Source: Lachnospiraceae bacterium
GTDB taxonomy: Bacteria > Bacillota > Clostridia > Lachnospirales > Lachnospiraceae
Assembly (NCBI GenBank): GCA_017513625.1
Contig: JAFXEW010000022.1
Span: 1-40,470 of the forward strand
DNA length: 40,470 bases
Direction of reading: 5' to 3'
Part shown: one piece after another, positions 8,285 through 16,517 of the stretch
How the letters are laid out: each line of letters opens with the position of its first letter
Position numbering within the stretch: the first letter of the stretch is position 1
Program-made: the position numbers and the translations under genes
The notes under the pieces: generated by a model
Seen by the model: only the letters and a program-made list of their open reading frames with translations
What the model was told of the DNA's origin: nothing
Databases searched by the model: none

Positions 8285-8824
8285 CTAACTTTCCAAAATA
8301 AGTCTGGCTGAACGTCTTCTCCATTTTTTACCATCAAGAACCATATGACATCTGGACCACATCTCCTTATGATAAGAAAAAGCATCCTTCATCACATTAT
8401 CTTCGATAAATCCCATACGGCTGTAACAGTTTCTGGCGCTGCTGTTTACATCAAATACATTTAACTGGACACGGTCCACTCCCGTAACATCAAAAGCATA
8501 ACGCAATATCAGCCGGAGCATCTGCATACCATAGCCCCTGCCCCGCAGTTCCTTGTCCAAAACCAAATACTTTAAAAAGCCGGAGTCTCCTGTCGCATTA
8601 AGTGCCAGTACAAAGAAACCAATCTGTCTGCCGTTATCTTCCGTAACCACATAAGCCGCATCACCCCAATCCTCTGCACCTTTCTGAAGTGCATTACCAA
8701 GCTTATCCTGTGTAATAGGATAGGCAATACGGTTAGCACACCATAAAGCATGGGTTCTTTCATCGGTCAGCCACTTTTCAATATATTTATAATCTTCCGT
8801 ATTTATATAAGGTCTTAAATGCAT
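8285..8824 (-). CDS. GNAT family N-acetyltransferase
   Basis: About 179 residues with the GNAT fold: acetyl-CoA binding segment LRGRGYGMQMLRLILRYAF (R/Q-x-x-G-x-G motif A) and the following VNSSARNCYSRMGF (motif B) as in RimJ/RimL-type enzymes. The start MHLRPYI at 8824 follows ACGAGGG by five bases; the longer frame to 8875 begins near the promoter's -10 box and is unlikely. Its acceptor is unknown; small-molecule or protein amines are both possible. It is probably the first gene of a two-gene unit with the alpha/beta hydrolase. Confidence 0.85.
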   Translation of the reverse strand: MHLRPYINTEDYKYIEKWLTDERTHALWCANRIAYPITQDKLGNALQKGAEDWGDAAYVVTEDNGRQIGFFVLALNATGDSGFLKYLVLDKELRGRGYGMQMLRLILRYAFDVTGVDRVQLNVFDVNSSARNCYSRMGFIEDNVMKDAFSYHKEMWSRCHMVLDGKKWRRRSARLILES

Positions 8825-8873
8825 AAAAACCCTCGTTTCTTTAGTAATAACAATATAGCGACAACTCACTATC

Positions 8874-8902
8874 ATTATATTATATATTCTTCATCTGTGC
8901 AA
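8874..8902 (-). promoter_or_regulatory. Sigma-A promoter of the GNAT/hydrolase unit
   Basis: On the minus strand TTGCAC (8897-8902), 17 bases, TATAAT (8874-8879), about 50 bases before the chosen GNAT start. Confidence 0.7.
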
Positions 8903-9034
8903 AAGGTCCTTTGGGACTAGATGCGTACCACTATTATAACAGTTATTTTTAATATGTACACTATAAATTGTTCAGATTCTTTATACAAATAAGATTTTTT
9001 TCATTCCGGATTTCTAATATTTTTGTGAAATTTA

Positions 9035-9063
9035 TTGTCAAAACCCGTTTGTAATGGTATTGT
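9035..9063 (+). promoter_or_regulatory. Sigma-A promoter of the CoA-transferase
   Basis: TTGTCA (9035-9040), 17 bases, TATTGT (9058-9063), 47 bases before the start codon. Confidence 0.6.
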
Positions 9064-9110
9064 TTATCTATTATCTATTGTGATAACCCCACAGAAAAGA
9101 GGCTAAAACA

Positions 9111-10643
9111 ATGTATAGAATTATGACACCCGATGATGCAATTAATCTTATTCAGAATGGCGATGTGCTTTGCCTGAATTCCTTTCTGGGAATTGAAAAC
9201 CCTGTGGAACTCCACGAGGCTCTTTATCGCAAATACAAAGCCACCGGCTCACCCGCACATCTGACCATAATCTCCAGCGCCGGCTTCGGTATCTGGAATG
9301 AAACAGGCAATGCGGAGCAGTATATCCGTGAAGGTGCCGTAGACAAAATCATTTGTGGGCATTTTGGCGCCATGTTTAGTACCAAAAAACTGGTTCTGGA
9401 AAATCGCTTTGAAGCATATAACCTTCCCCTGGGGTGTATTTCCCATGCCATCCGCGCGCAGGCGGGCGGCATACCGGGTGCGCTGTCCAAGGTGGGGCTT
9501 GATATCTTTGTAGATCCTCTGATAGACGGTCCCGGCATTAATGACATCTCCCATGATGATTCCCTGGTAAAACGCGTAGAGGTAGACGGCGAAGAATTCC
9601 TGTATTACAAACTGCCTAAGATAAACGTTGCTTTAATCAAAGGAACTGCTGCTGATTATAAGGGCAATATTACCTTCGATGACATGTACATGTCCGGAGA
9701 TGCCCTGTCTATTTGTCAGGCTACCAAGGCCAACGGCGGTAAAGTCATCGTACAAGTGGACCGCATTGTAAATATGCCGTCACGTCCCCGAAATACCATC
9801 ATACCCGGCTGCTTGGTAGATGCCATTGTCATGGTGGAACCAGAACCCAGACATGCAGCCTACGAGTCCCTGACCGGAAGCTTTGAAATACCTTACTCCC
9901 AATGGCAGGACTGGAGCGATATGTTAGAAGCAAGGACTTCCACCAAAAGTGTGATTAATATCCCCGGCAATATTATCGGTAAGCGCGCTGCTTTAGAGTT
10001 GAAAGAAGATGACATTGTCAATATTGGTGTGGGAATTCCTGAAACCGTTACTAAATACGCCCGTCAAAACGGTATCCTGGAAAAAGTTACCCTTACCGTG
10101 GAATCCGGAGGTGTAGGCGGTTTCCCAGCATCCGGCAAGGTATTCGGCGCGGTAATCGGCGCAGACTCCATGTACGATATGGCCAACCAGTTTGACTTAT
10201 ACAATAACGGCGGTCTGGATATCTGTTTCATGGGCGGTATGGAAGTAGATAAGCACGGCAATGTAAATGCCCACCGCGGTCCCGGGGCCTATGCGGGTAT
10301 CGGCGGCTTTGCCAATATCACTGCTAAAACAAAGACTGTAGTCTTCTGCTTTACCTTTAATACCAAAGGCCTGGATGTAGAGGAACAAAACGACAGGATA
10401 ATAATAAAGAGCAACGGAGAACTTCCTAAGTTTGTAGATCAAGTCGCCGGCATCAGTTTTTCAGCCAAACGTGCCCGTGCCAACGGTCAGCGTGTTCTTT
10501 ACGTAACAGAACGTTGTGTATTTGAACTGGGTCCAAAGGGGCTTCGTCTGATTGAAGTATATCCGGGCGTGGATATAGAAAAGGATATCTTAAGCCTTCT
10601 GCCCTTCCCTGTAGAAATTGATCCTTTGTTAATATTTGAATAA
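9111..10643 (+). CDS. Acyl-CoA:acetate/propionate CoA-transferase (fused alpha-beta, Pct/YdiF type)
   Basis: A 510-residue class I CoA-transferase with both halves in one chain, the size of propionate CoA-transferases such as Clostridium/Megasphaera Pct and E. coli YdiF. The first half (about 1-240) is the alpha part. The second carries the catalytic Glu331 in VESGGVGG, followed by FMGGMEVDKHGNVN. Such enzymes swap CoA between acetate, propionate, lactate, butyrate or acetoacetate and serve short-chain acid fermentation. Substrate preference cannot be read from sequence. It has its own promoter and terminator and no fermentation neighbours, so it is a single-gene unit. The start follows GAAAAGAGG. 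Confidence 0.92.
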   Translation: MYRIMTPDDAINLIQNGDVLCLNSFLGIENPVELHEALYRKYKATGSPAHLTIISSAGFGIWNETGNAEQYIREGAVDKIICGHFGAMFSTKKLVLENRFEAYNLPLGCISHAIRAQAGGIPGALSKVGLDIFVDPLIDGPGINDISHDDSLVKRVEVDGEEFLYYKLPKINVALIKGTAADYKGNITFDDMYMSGDALSICQATKANGGKVIVQVDRIVNMPSRPRNTIIPGCLVDAIVMVEPEPRHAAYESLTGSFEIPYSQWQDWSDMLEARTSTKSVINIPGNIIGKRAALELKEDDIVNIGVGIPETVTKYARQNGILEKVTLTVESGGVGGFPASGKVFGAVIGADSMYDMANQFDLYNNGGLDICFMGGMEVDKHGNVNAHRGPGAYAGIGGFANITAKTKTVVFCFTFNTKGLDVEEQNDRIIIKSNGELPKFVDQVAGISFSAKRARANGQRVLYVTERCVFELGPKGLRLIEVYPGVDIEKDILSLLPFPVEIDPLLIFE

Positions 10644-10647
10644 TCAT

Positions 10648-10681
10648 AAAAAAAGACCACCGATACGGTGGTCTTTTTTTT
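10648..10681. terminator. Bidirectional terminator after the CoA-transferase
   Basis: AAAGACCACC-GATAC-GGTGGTCTTT with runs of A before and T after. It can serve both the CoA-transferase and the convergent lipoprotein gene. Confidence 0.9.
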
Positions 10682-10705
10682 AAAATCTTCGGTTAGTAAG
10701 GTTAC

Positions 10706-11872
10706 TTATTTATCTACAGTCTGAGTATACTCATAGTTTGCAATCTTGGAAACAATATGCTGATTAATAAAGGTTTCCAAATCTGCAAATCCTGCTACAT
10801 AATATTTTCCGTCATAGCATGATAAATAATCTCCGCTATGGAAGCCCCAGGAACTTGAGGCCTTGGACACTGTATACTTGCTTAAATCAACACTGCATGT
10901 ACCATCTGCAAGCATCATTATATCCGTGAAATATCCATACCAATAATATGTAAAATCAACATCATCTATATTGATAGTAGCCCGGTAAACATAATACAGA
11001 TAATTATTGGGATTTCCATACATGCCTTCTTTTAATTTTACCAGATAATTTCCGATATTCTCAAATGCCTTTACCTCAGCAGTGCTCCATGATGCTGCGG
11101 TTGCATAATAGCTATCCTTCAGCTGCATATGCATTTTATCATATATATCTGAAGGGATTTCAGACATATCAGAAACATATTTTGCTAATCCTTCAACGGT
11201 ATATGTCTTTTCAGTTTGCGCCAGAACAGAGCCAAACTTCTCCATAAACGTAGTCGTATTACCACTTACCTGAGCAGTAAGTGTAATAGTATCACCTGTC
11301 TTTAATCCGTTTGCTCTGTCAGCAGTTACCAGAATATACTGCATTTCCGGTCTGTTATAATCCTGAGTAATCACAACTTTTCCATTAGGAGCAATACCGG
11401 AAAATGAAATGGTCACATAATCAAAAGGATTAAATTTGGACACTTCTTCCAGGCCGGACACTTTATACTCTATATCAGAATATTTTAACTTGACATTAAA
11501 GTATTCCTCTGCCATTTCTTCATCGCAGTCCCATTTAAGGGTGACTTTGTCGCCGTTACTTAATCCCGCGGTTTTATCCAGTTTTTTGGTTACACAAAAG
11601 TCTAACATAACCTCTGCCGGATCTAACTCAGATAAGAGACCTAATTCATCTGCCTCACTTTTCTTTTTTCCACTAATTTTAATTTTTTCGGAATAATCAT
11701 CCTCAAATGCATCATAATCAAACTCATAAGAAACTGTACCCATGGAATCATAACCCTGGGCGGTAATCGTCATATACTTATTCAAATCCACTGTTGTTTT
11801 CCCGCAAGCAGTCAATCCAAGCATTACAACCAGCAAAATACCCCCTAAAATAACACTACGTAATTTCTTCAT
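10706..11872 (-). CDS. Lipoprotein of unknown function
   Basis: 388 residues from ATG 11872 (after CGGAGGAAATATTGG). A lipoprotein signal peptide, MKKLRSVILGGILLVVMLGLTAC, places Cys23 after the lipobox, so it should be anchored on the outside of the membrane. Two related beta-rich segments follow, each starting with a D-(L/F)-x-x-(Y)-(M/V)-T-I phrase (DLNKYMTITAQGYDSMG and NPFDYVTISFSGIAPNG) and ending with a KTGDTITL/SNGDKVTLKW-like edge. The remaining C-terminal third (about 230-388) contains Tyr- and Trp-rich stretches. I know no function for this family. It is transcribed alone from its own promoter. Confidence 0.8.
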   Translation of the reverse strand: MKKLRSVILGGILLVVMLGLTACGKTTVDLNKYMTITAQGYDSMGTVSYEFDYDAFEDDYSEKIKISGKKKSEADELGLLSELDPAEVMLDFCVTKKLDKTAGLSNGDKVTLKWDCDEEMAEEYFNVKLKYSDIEYKVSGLEEVSKFNPFDYVTISFSGIAPNGKVVITQDYNRPEMQYILVTADRANGLKTGDTITLTAQVSGNTTTFMEKFGSVLAQTEKTYTVEGLAKYVSDMSEIPSDIYDKMHMQLKDSYYATAASWSTAEVKAFENIGNYLVKLKEGMYGNPNNYLYYVYRATINIDDVDFTYYWYGYFTDIMMLADGTCSVDLSKYTVSKASSSWGFHSGDYLSCYDGKYYVAGFADLETFINQHIVSKIANYEYTQTVDK

Positions 11873-11917
11873 CCAATATTTCCTCCGAATTATATATTTT
11901 GTAAAAAAATCTTTGTA

Positions 11918-11946
11918 ATTATGCCACATATGGTATAATTTGTCAA
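11918..11946 (-). promoter_or_regulatory. Sigma-A promoter of the lipoprotein gene
   Basis: On the minus strand TTGACA (11941-11946), 17 bases, CATAAT (11918-11923). Confidence 0.7.
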
Positions 11947-11969
11947 CCATATAAACAGCATTGTTAAAA

Positions 11970-12054
11970 GCGCCATATCACTCTGTGATATGATTTTTGC
12001 GCCATGCGATATCGGGGATATCGAACAGGGGGTTCGAATCCCCTGTTTTCTCCT
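11970..12054 (+). other. tRNA-like 3' fragment beside a decayed copy of the tRNA-operon terminator
   Basis: Positions 12026-12054 read like the T arm and acceptor end of a plus-strand tRNA (GGGGGTTCGAATCCCCT then GTTTTCTCCT), but no D arm, anticodon arm or 5' acceptor partner precedes it. Just upstream, AAAAGCGCCATATCACTCTGTGATATG (from 11967) is a degraded copy of the terminator hairpin at 12059-12096. This looks like the remnant of a duplication or of an integration/excision event at a tRNA 3' end. Confidence 0.4.
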
Positions 12055-12058
12055 AAGT

Positions 12059-12096
12059 AAAAAGCGCCATATCGCTCTGCGATATGGCGCTTTTTA
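12059..12096. terminator. Terminator of the tRNA operon
   Basis: AAAAAGCGCCATATCGC (12060-12076), short loop, GCGATATGGCGCTTTTT (12079-12095). It is symmetric, so it can work on both strands. Confidence 0.9.
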
Positions 12097-12100
12097 CTAA

Positions 12101-12173
12101 TGAGACATCGGGGATTCGAACCCCGGACAACTTGATTAAAAGTCAAGTGCTCTACCGACTGAGCTAATATCCC
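12101..12173 (-). tRNA. tRNA-Lys (anticodon TTT)
   Basis: It starts GGGATATTAGCTCAG. The acceptor 3' strand is ATGTCTC plus A, the anticodon arm is CTTGA-CTTTTAA-TCAAG, and the T arm is CGGGGTTCGAATCCCCG. Last gene of the four-tRNA operon. Confidence 0.95.
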
Positions 12174-12184
12174 ATCTTGATTTA

Positions 12185-12258
12185 GCAGGGCTAGCTGGAT
12201 TCGAACCAGCGACTGCAGCAGTCAAAGTGCTGTGCCTTACCGCTTGGCGATAGCCCTG
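12185..12258 (-). tRNA. tRNA-Gln (anticodon TTG)
   Basis: Acceptor CAGGGCT/AGCCCTG, D arm GCCAAGCGGTAAGGC, anticodon arm CAGCA-CTTTGAC-TGCTG, T arm GCTGGTTCGAATCCAGC. Third gene of the tRNA operon. Confidence 0.94.
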
Positions 12259-12302
12259 TATGACACCAAGCATGCCATTACGATATCAGTAATATCGTAA
12301 AA

Positions 12303-12377
12303 GGTGGATAAAGGGATTCGAACCCTTGGCCTCCAGAGCCACAATCTGGCGCGCTAACCAACTGCGCTATACCCACC
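12303..12377 (-). tRNA. tRNA-His (anticodon GTG)
   Basis: It begins GGTGGGTATAGC and ends ATCCACC, giving the extra G(-1) opposite C73 that marks tRNA-His. The anticodon arm is CCAGA-TTGTGGC-TCTGG. Confidence 0.95.
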
Positions 12378-12403
12378 ATATGAGACATTATCAATATCCC
12401 TAA

Positions 12404-12477
<74 letters not shown>

Positions 12478-12506
12478 ATGTCATGTTAATCAAACCGACG
12501 AATGCT

Positions 12507-12535
12507 ATTTTATCGTATATATAGTGGTTTGTCAA
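12507..12535 (-). promoter_or_regulatory. Sigma-A promoter of the Arg-His-Gln-Lys tRNA operon
   Basis: On the minus strand TTGACA (12530-12535), 17 bases, TAAAAT (12507-12512). It is the only clear promoter upstream of the four tRNAs. Confidence 0.85.
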
Positions 12536-12676
12536 CAGTTTTTTAGAATATCTTTGTTCTAATTGTATGTTTTTTTGAAAAAGTTTAAAAACGGTGCTCA
12601 GGCAAACGAACCCAAACATATACTGTGCGGAACCCCTCACCCAATTCTACACCACCGGAATTACCATGTATGATGT

Positions 12677-12705
12677 AAAAAGGGGAATGGCATACACCAC
12701 TCCCC
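12677..12705 (-). terminator. Terminator of the chemoreceptor-like gene
   Basis: On the minus strand GGGGAGTGG-TGTATG-CCATTCCCC is followed by TTTTT, just after the stop codon at 12721. Confidence 0.8.
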
Positions 12706-12720
12706 TGCACAGCATACCTG

Positions 12721-14037
12721 TTAACGAAGTACAAAGTGCGCAACCATCTCATCCAAACCGATGGACTGTGCTGACAATTCCTGGCTTACTGCAGATGTTT
12801 CTTCAGCTGTTGCAGAATTACTTTGTACTACGGCAGATATCTGCTCAATACCTGCTTCAATCTGCTTCAGCATATCTGCCTGCTCTCTGGAAGCCTGAGC
12901 CGCACCGGAAGCCATGCCTGCAAAAGTCTCCATATTGGACAGCACTGTTTCGATTGCTTCTAAAGTATTATCAACAATCTTGTTTCCTGCCTCAATCTCC
13001 AAAAGTGCTTTGTTAATCAGCTCCTTGGTAGTCACTGCAGACTGGGCACTGTCAGTTGCAAGCTTACCAATCTGATCTGCTACTACCGCAAAGCCTCTTC
13101 CGGCCTCACCCGCTCTTGCTGCCTCTATGGATGCATTCAGGGACAATAAATTAGTCTGTGATGCAATATCTTCTATTTCTACGATAATATTTTCAATTTC
13201 CTGTGAAGTAGCTGTTATACGATTCATAGCTTCTGTAAGCTGTGCTATTTCTTCCCTGTTTTTCCTTGCATTTTCTGCTGCTTCTTTTGCATATGTAGCC
13301 GCCTTCACCGCATTTTCAGCACTGTCTTCAGAAATACCTGCTACACTTTCAATAGTTGCAGTCAGTTCCTGTACTGCCCCTGCCTGATTACCGGCACCCT
13401 CTGCCAGTTCCTGGGCACTTCCTGCCATTTGCTCAGAACCGAGCATTACCTTTTCAGCTGAATCCTTAATCTGTCGCAAAGTACCATCCATTTGCTCACT
13501 TAATGTGTTCATGGAGTCAATCAACACTTTAAACTCACCTACATAGCTTGCCTCTGCGCGGGATGATGCATTGAATCTTCCTTCTGCCATCTCACCAAGC
13601 AGATAACCTGCATCCCCTACAATACGGTCCATCTGTGCGCAGGCATCTTTTAGATCACGGGCAAGAATACCTAACTCATCTCCGCTTTCATATTTAATCT
13701 TTACATCGAATTGACCACTCTTGACCTTGCGAACCGCTTCCTGTAATTCTGTAACCGGTGCAACCACTGTATCTGTCAAACGTTTGGAAACCGTCAGACA
13801 TAACCAAATATTAAATGCAACTGCCGCTATAAGCAGAATAATGGCAATAATACCGGATGCCGATGCGAAAAAATTAACTTCGGCATTAAACGCATAAACC
13901 GCTATATTTACAAAGGCAATACATGCAGTAATCACAACTCCTATGATAATCTTAGAAAATGCAATTTTAAATTTCATGCCAATACTTGCATCCTGCACAT
14001 TTTTATTGGATTTTGTTTTTTTGAATACCTCTCTCAT
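12721..14037 (-). CDS. Methyl-accepting chemotaxis protein without a sensor domain
   Basis: About 438 residues. Two adjacent hydrophobic segments (about 28-52 and 60-82) are split by only some eight residues, so there is practically no extracellular domain. A HAMP domain follows (about 83-140), then the long coiled-coil signalling domain with the conserved hairpin tip IEDIASQTNLLSLNASIEAARAGEAGRGFAVVA. Such proteins pass a signal to CheA/CheW or a similar kinase; the input could be membrane state or a cytosolic cue. The start ATG at 14037 follows GGAGG by seven bases; the in-frame ATG at 14043 is only one base from that site. There are no motility genes here. It ends in its own terminator. 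Confidence 0.92.
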   Translation of the reverse strand: MREVFKKTKSNKNVQDASIGMKFKIAFSKIIIGVVITACIAFVNIAVYAFNAEVNFFASASGIIAIILLIAAVAFNIWLCLTVSKRLTDTVVAPVTELQEAVRKVKSGQFDVKIKYESGDELGILARDLKDACAQMDRIVGDAGYLLGEMAEGRFNASSRAEASYVGEFKVLIDSMNTLSEQMDGTLRQIKDSAEKVMLGSEQMAGSAQELAEGAGNQAGAVQELTATIESVAGISEDSAENAVKAATYAKEAAENARKNREEIAQLTEAMNRITATSQEIENIIVEIEDIASQTNLLSLNASIEAARAGEAGRGFAVVADQIGKLATDSAQSAVTTKELINKALLEIEAGNKIVDNTLEAIETVLSNMETFAGMASGAAQASREQADMLKQIEAGIEQISAVVQSNSATAEETSAVSQELSAQSIGLDEMVAHFVLR

Positions 14038-14164
14038 ACTCATTCCTCCGCCGCAAATTTTTAGTCTTCATACCCCTTTTATGCGAATTGTCGCTCTTTT
14101 ATGATATTATACCACATTTTAGACAAAAGAAAAGATATAGACCACATATTTTTCAACCATAAAA

Positions 14165-14197
14165 TACAAAAAGCCGTGCCTCAAAAGGCCCGACTTT
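14165..14197 (-). terminator. Terminator of tRNA-Pro
   Basis: On the minus strand AAGTCGGGCC-TTTTGA-GGCACGGCTT has one mismatch and is followed by TTTTT. Confidence 0.7.
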
Positions 14198-14220
14198 ATA
14201 CCTTATAATATATCCTATAA

Positions 14221-14295
14221 TCGGGGTGACAGGATTCGAACCTGCGACCCCCTGGTCCCAAACCAGGTGCTCTAGCCAAACTGAGCCACACCCCG
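14221..14295 (-). tRNA. tRNA-Pro (anticodon TGG)
   Basis: CGGGGTGTGGCTCAG start, CACCCCG plus A end, anticodon arm CCTGG-TTTGGGA-CCAGG, T arm GCAGGTTCGAATCCTGT. Single-gene unit. Confidence 0.95.
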
Positions 14296-14320
14296 TTTTA
14301 CGTATTACAACGCAAATGCT

Positions 14321-14349
14321 ATTATAACTATGGCATATTTATTTGTCAA
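14321..14349 (-). promoter_or_regulatory. Sigma-A promoter of tRNA-Pro
   Basis: On the minus strand TTGACA (14344-14349), 17 bases, TATAAT (14321-14326); full consensus, and only 9 bases past the phosphoesterase stop codon. Confidence 0.88.
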
Positions 14350-14357
14350 GCAACACG

Positions 14358-14834
14358 CTATAAATAGCTGATGGTAAAATGCAATTCTCCCATCCGGTCC
14401 ATTTCCATTATAATATATGAAGGCCGGTGATTATCCTGTCTGGGGTAGGAAAGACTTCCCGGATTTAATGCTATCACCCTCTTATCCCTGTCAATAACAG
14501 GCTTGTGGGTATGTCCGTAAATAACAATATCTTTTCCTCTGGATATGGCTTCTCTCTTGATACCCTCGTTTCCCATCGACACATAATAAGAATGTCCGTG
14601 AGTCACCCAGACCTTATATTTATCTATGGAAAATTCCAATTCTCTGGGCAATTCGGCAAAATAGTCATTATTGCCTCCGACAATATGTACCGGACATTCT
14701 GCGGCTGCCGTCAGTGCATATTCGCTCCCCTCGGAATCCCCGCAATGTATTACCATATCGGGCCTATGCATTTCCAGGACCTGATAATAATTTTTATTGC
14801 TTCTATGGGTATCACTAACGATTAATACCTTCAT
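14358..14834 (-). CDS. Metallophosphoesterase, YfcE/MJ0936 family
   Basis: A compact 158-residue calcineurin-type phosphodiesterase. All metal-binding blocks are present in order: SDTH (residues 7-10), HCGD near 31, GGNND (about 53-57), THGHSYYV (about 79-86) and YGHTHKP (about 100-106), with NPGS following. YfcE-type enzymes hydrolyse phosphodiester model substrates; the natural substrate is not known. The start ATG lies inside the end of the rdgB gene (20-base overlap), and its ribosome binding site TTGAGGAAGT is within rdgB. The rdgB-phosphoesterase pairing is common in Clostridia. It is the last gene of a four-gene operon. Confidence 0.93.
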   Translation of the reverse strand: MKVLIVSDTHRSNKNYYQVLEMHRPDMVIHCGDSEGSEYALTAAAECPVHIVGGNNDYFAELPRELEFSIDKYKVWVTHGHSYYVSMGNEGIKREAISRGKDIVIYGHTHKPVIDRDKRVIALNPGSLSYPRQDNHRPSYIIMEMDRMGELHFTISYL

Positions 14835-15423
14835 ACTTCCTCAATTCCTCTTTCATCAATTCTAAAGCCTTACCTCTGTGGCTTACCTGATTCTTTTCTT
14901 CTTCAGACAGTTCTGCCGTGGTCTTTCCAAACTCAGGCACATAAAAAATCGGATCAAAACCAAAACCGTTTGCTCCTCTTTCTTCATATCCGATACGTCC
15001 TTCTATAGTAGCCCTGGTATGCAGTTCCGTACCATCCGGTAATACAGCCGCGATAGCACACACAAACCGTGCGGTACGCTTTTCATCCGGCACACCTTCC
15101 AGTCTATCTATGAGATTCGCATTCTTTATTCTGTAGGAAGTATCCTCTCCCATATATCTGGCCGAGTACACTCCCGGTTCTTTGTTTAAATAATCAATCT
15201 CCAGCCCTGAATCATCTGCCATTACTATATCATCCGTATACGCTGCAACCGCTCTGGCCTTCAGCATGGCATTTTCCTCGTAAGTGGTGCCGTTCTCTTC
15301 TATATCAATAACGATACCCGCATCCTTCATGGAAACAACCTGCATTCCCATATCCTGCATAATCATATTAATTTCTTTAATCTTGCCTGCATTACCCGTC
15401 GCAAAAATAATTCTTCCTGCCAT
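14815..15423 (-). CDS. rdgB: XTP/dITP diphosphatase (non-canonical purine NTP pyrophosphatase)
   Basis: About 202 residues from ATG 15423, preceded by AAAGGATAGT. The family start MAGRIIFATGNAGKIKEI, the active-site block MADDSGLEIDYL and the C-terminal block GANGFGFDPIFYVPEFGKTTAELSEEEKNQVSHRGKA are all present. It cleaves dITP, ITP and XTP to monophosphates, keeping deaminated purines out of DNA and RNA. An upstream in-frame start at 15459 would add 12 residues not seen in the family. It overlaps the phosphoesterase gene and lies 38 bases after the amidase-like gene. Confidence 0.95.
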   Translation of the reverse strand: MAGRIIFATGNAGKIKEINMIMQDMGMQVVSMKDAGIVIDIEENGTTYEENAMLKARAVAAYTDDIVMADDSGLEIDYLNKEPGVYSARYMGEDTSYRIKNANLIDRLEGVPDEKRTARFVCAIAAVLPDGTELHTRATIEGRIGYEERGANGFGFDPIFYVPEFGKTTAELSEEEKNQVSHRGKALELMKEELRKYEGINR

Positions 15424-15461
15424 ACTATCCTTTCTGCGGTTCCTTGCCGCTTCCAACATTC

Positions 15462-16517
15462 CTATTCTATATTCTGATGAATTGCCTCATGCATTTCCAT
15501 AATGGCATTCCCCAGACCTTCTGCCAGTTTTTCCTGATATTCCTCACGATAGAGCAAAATACCTTCTGTAGCATGATTAACCGTTCCCAAACTGACTCGC
15601 GCTGAGGGCACCTGTAACCGGCTCAATATATCATCCTGTCCGGAAGGAAAGAGTCCTCTTGCCTTGTTCCGGGAAGAGATTGTAATATTTCTCGCAAGTG
15701 CATCTGCCACCTCAATATTACCATAACCGCTGATATAATAAACATCATTATAATACCCGGATATACCATACTGTTCACCGGTAGCGCGCTCTGCATCCAG
15801 TGCAATAAAGAAATCAGCCTCCACATCCTTTACCAAACGTACGATCATGTCATCAGTAACTTCACTATCTGACAAATCTGTAAAATATAACTTAATCCCT
15901 TCGTGCGAAAACTGTTGACTGAGCTTACGTCCCACTCCCTGCACAATTTGTTCCTGCTCCATAGTATCCCCTGTAGTATCTACAACCACAATAGTCCGGT
16001 ACAATTCCGCAGGCCGTTGAAAAACCACTGTCAAAACACCATTGTTTAAAGTCGTCTTATATTCATATACGCCGTCCGTACGAATTTTAAGAGTCAGACC
16101 ATCACTACGTCTTTCCAGTTCTCCACCTTTAACAGGAGTAATATTTCCCCTCACTTCCGGGTTTTGGTAATATACCGCATCTGCTTTTTTAATAGTTATC
16201 CACAATTCTCTATGGGCATATCTGTTCTCCACTATTACAGTATCGGCCGCGATCTCTTCTCCCAAGGGTATCATGAATCGCCCCTCCTCAGCCTCATCAT
16301 TGCTAAGGATCAACGGACTTATTTCACATCCTGCCAAGGCCTCACTACCCTCATTTTCTATTCCAGGCTGAGTATCCGAGATTTCAATTGTCTTTTGTGA
16401 TGCATACACCAGCATAAAGCCCACGGAGCCAAGCAATATTAACAGCTGAAACGTAAGGATTCCCAACCGTGATGCCAGGGAATGCTTTCCTTTCTCTAAA
16501 GCCTTAATTCTATTCAT
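15462..16517 (-). CDS. Amidase_3-like protein with degenerate active site
   Basis: 351 residues: a short basic N terminus, one membrane anchor (about 17-37), a beta-rich linker (about 60-165), then a C-terminal domain (about 170-351) that follows the layout of N-acetylmuramoyl-L-alanine amidases. The expected zinc/catalytic residues are missing: the usual D-x-G-H-G-G block reads VVVDTTGDT, and the usual S-x-H-A-N reads IALDAERA. The late segment VPSARVSLGTVNHATEGILL still resembles the block before the catalytic Glu, which is not seen. I read it as an externally exposed, probably inactive relative that may bind or regulate. Its start overlaps the methyltransferase stop (ATGAATAG), so the genes are coupled. 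Confidence 0.7.
   Translation of the reverse strand: MNRIKALEKGKHSLASRLGILTFQLLILLGSVGFMLVYASQKTIEISDTQPGIENEGSEALAGCEISPLILSNDEAEEGRFMIPLGEEIAADTVIVENRYAHRELWITIKKADAVYYQNPEVRGNITPVKGGELERRSDGLTLKIRTDGVYEYKTTLNNGVLTVVFQRPAELYRTIVVVDTTGDTMEQEQIVQGVGRKLSQQFSHEGIKLYFTDLSDSEVTDDMIVRLVKDVEADFFIALDAERATGEQYGISGYYNDVYYISGYGNIEVADALARNITISSRNKARGLFPSGQDDILSRLQVPSARVSLGTVNHATEGILLYREEYQEKLAEGLGNAIMEMHEAIHQNIE

Noticed and set aside
11964-12146. 60-codon minus-strand open frame
   Set aside because: Reads through tRNA-Lys and the tRNA fragment; the GFEPP-like phrase is a usual tRNA translation artefact.
12594-13016. 140-codon plus-strand open frame
   Set aside because: Antisense to the end of the chemoreceptor-like gene and its terminator; no ribosome binding site.
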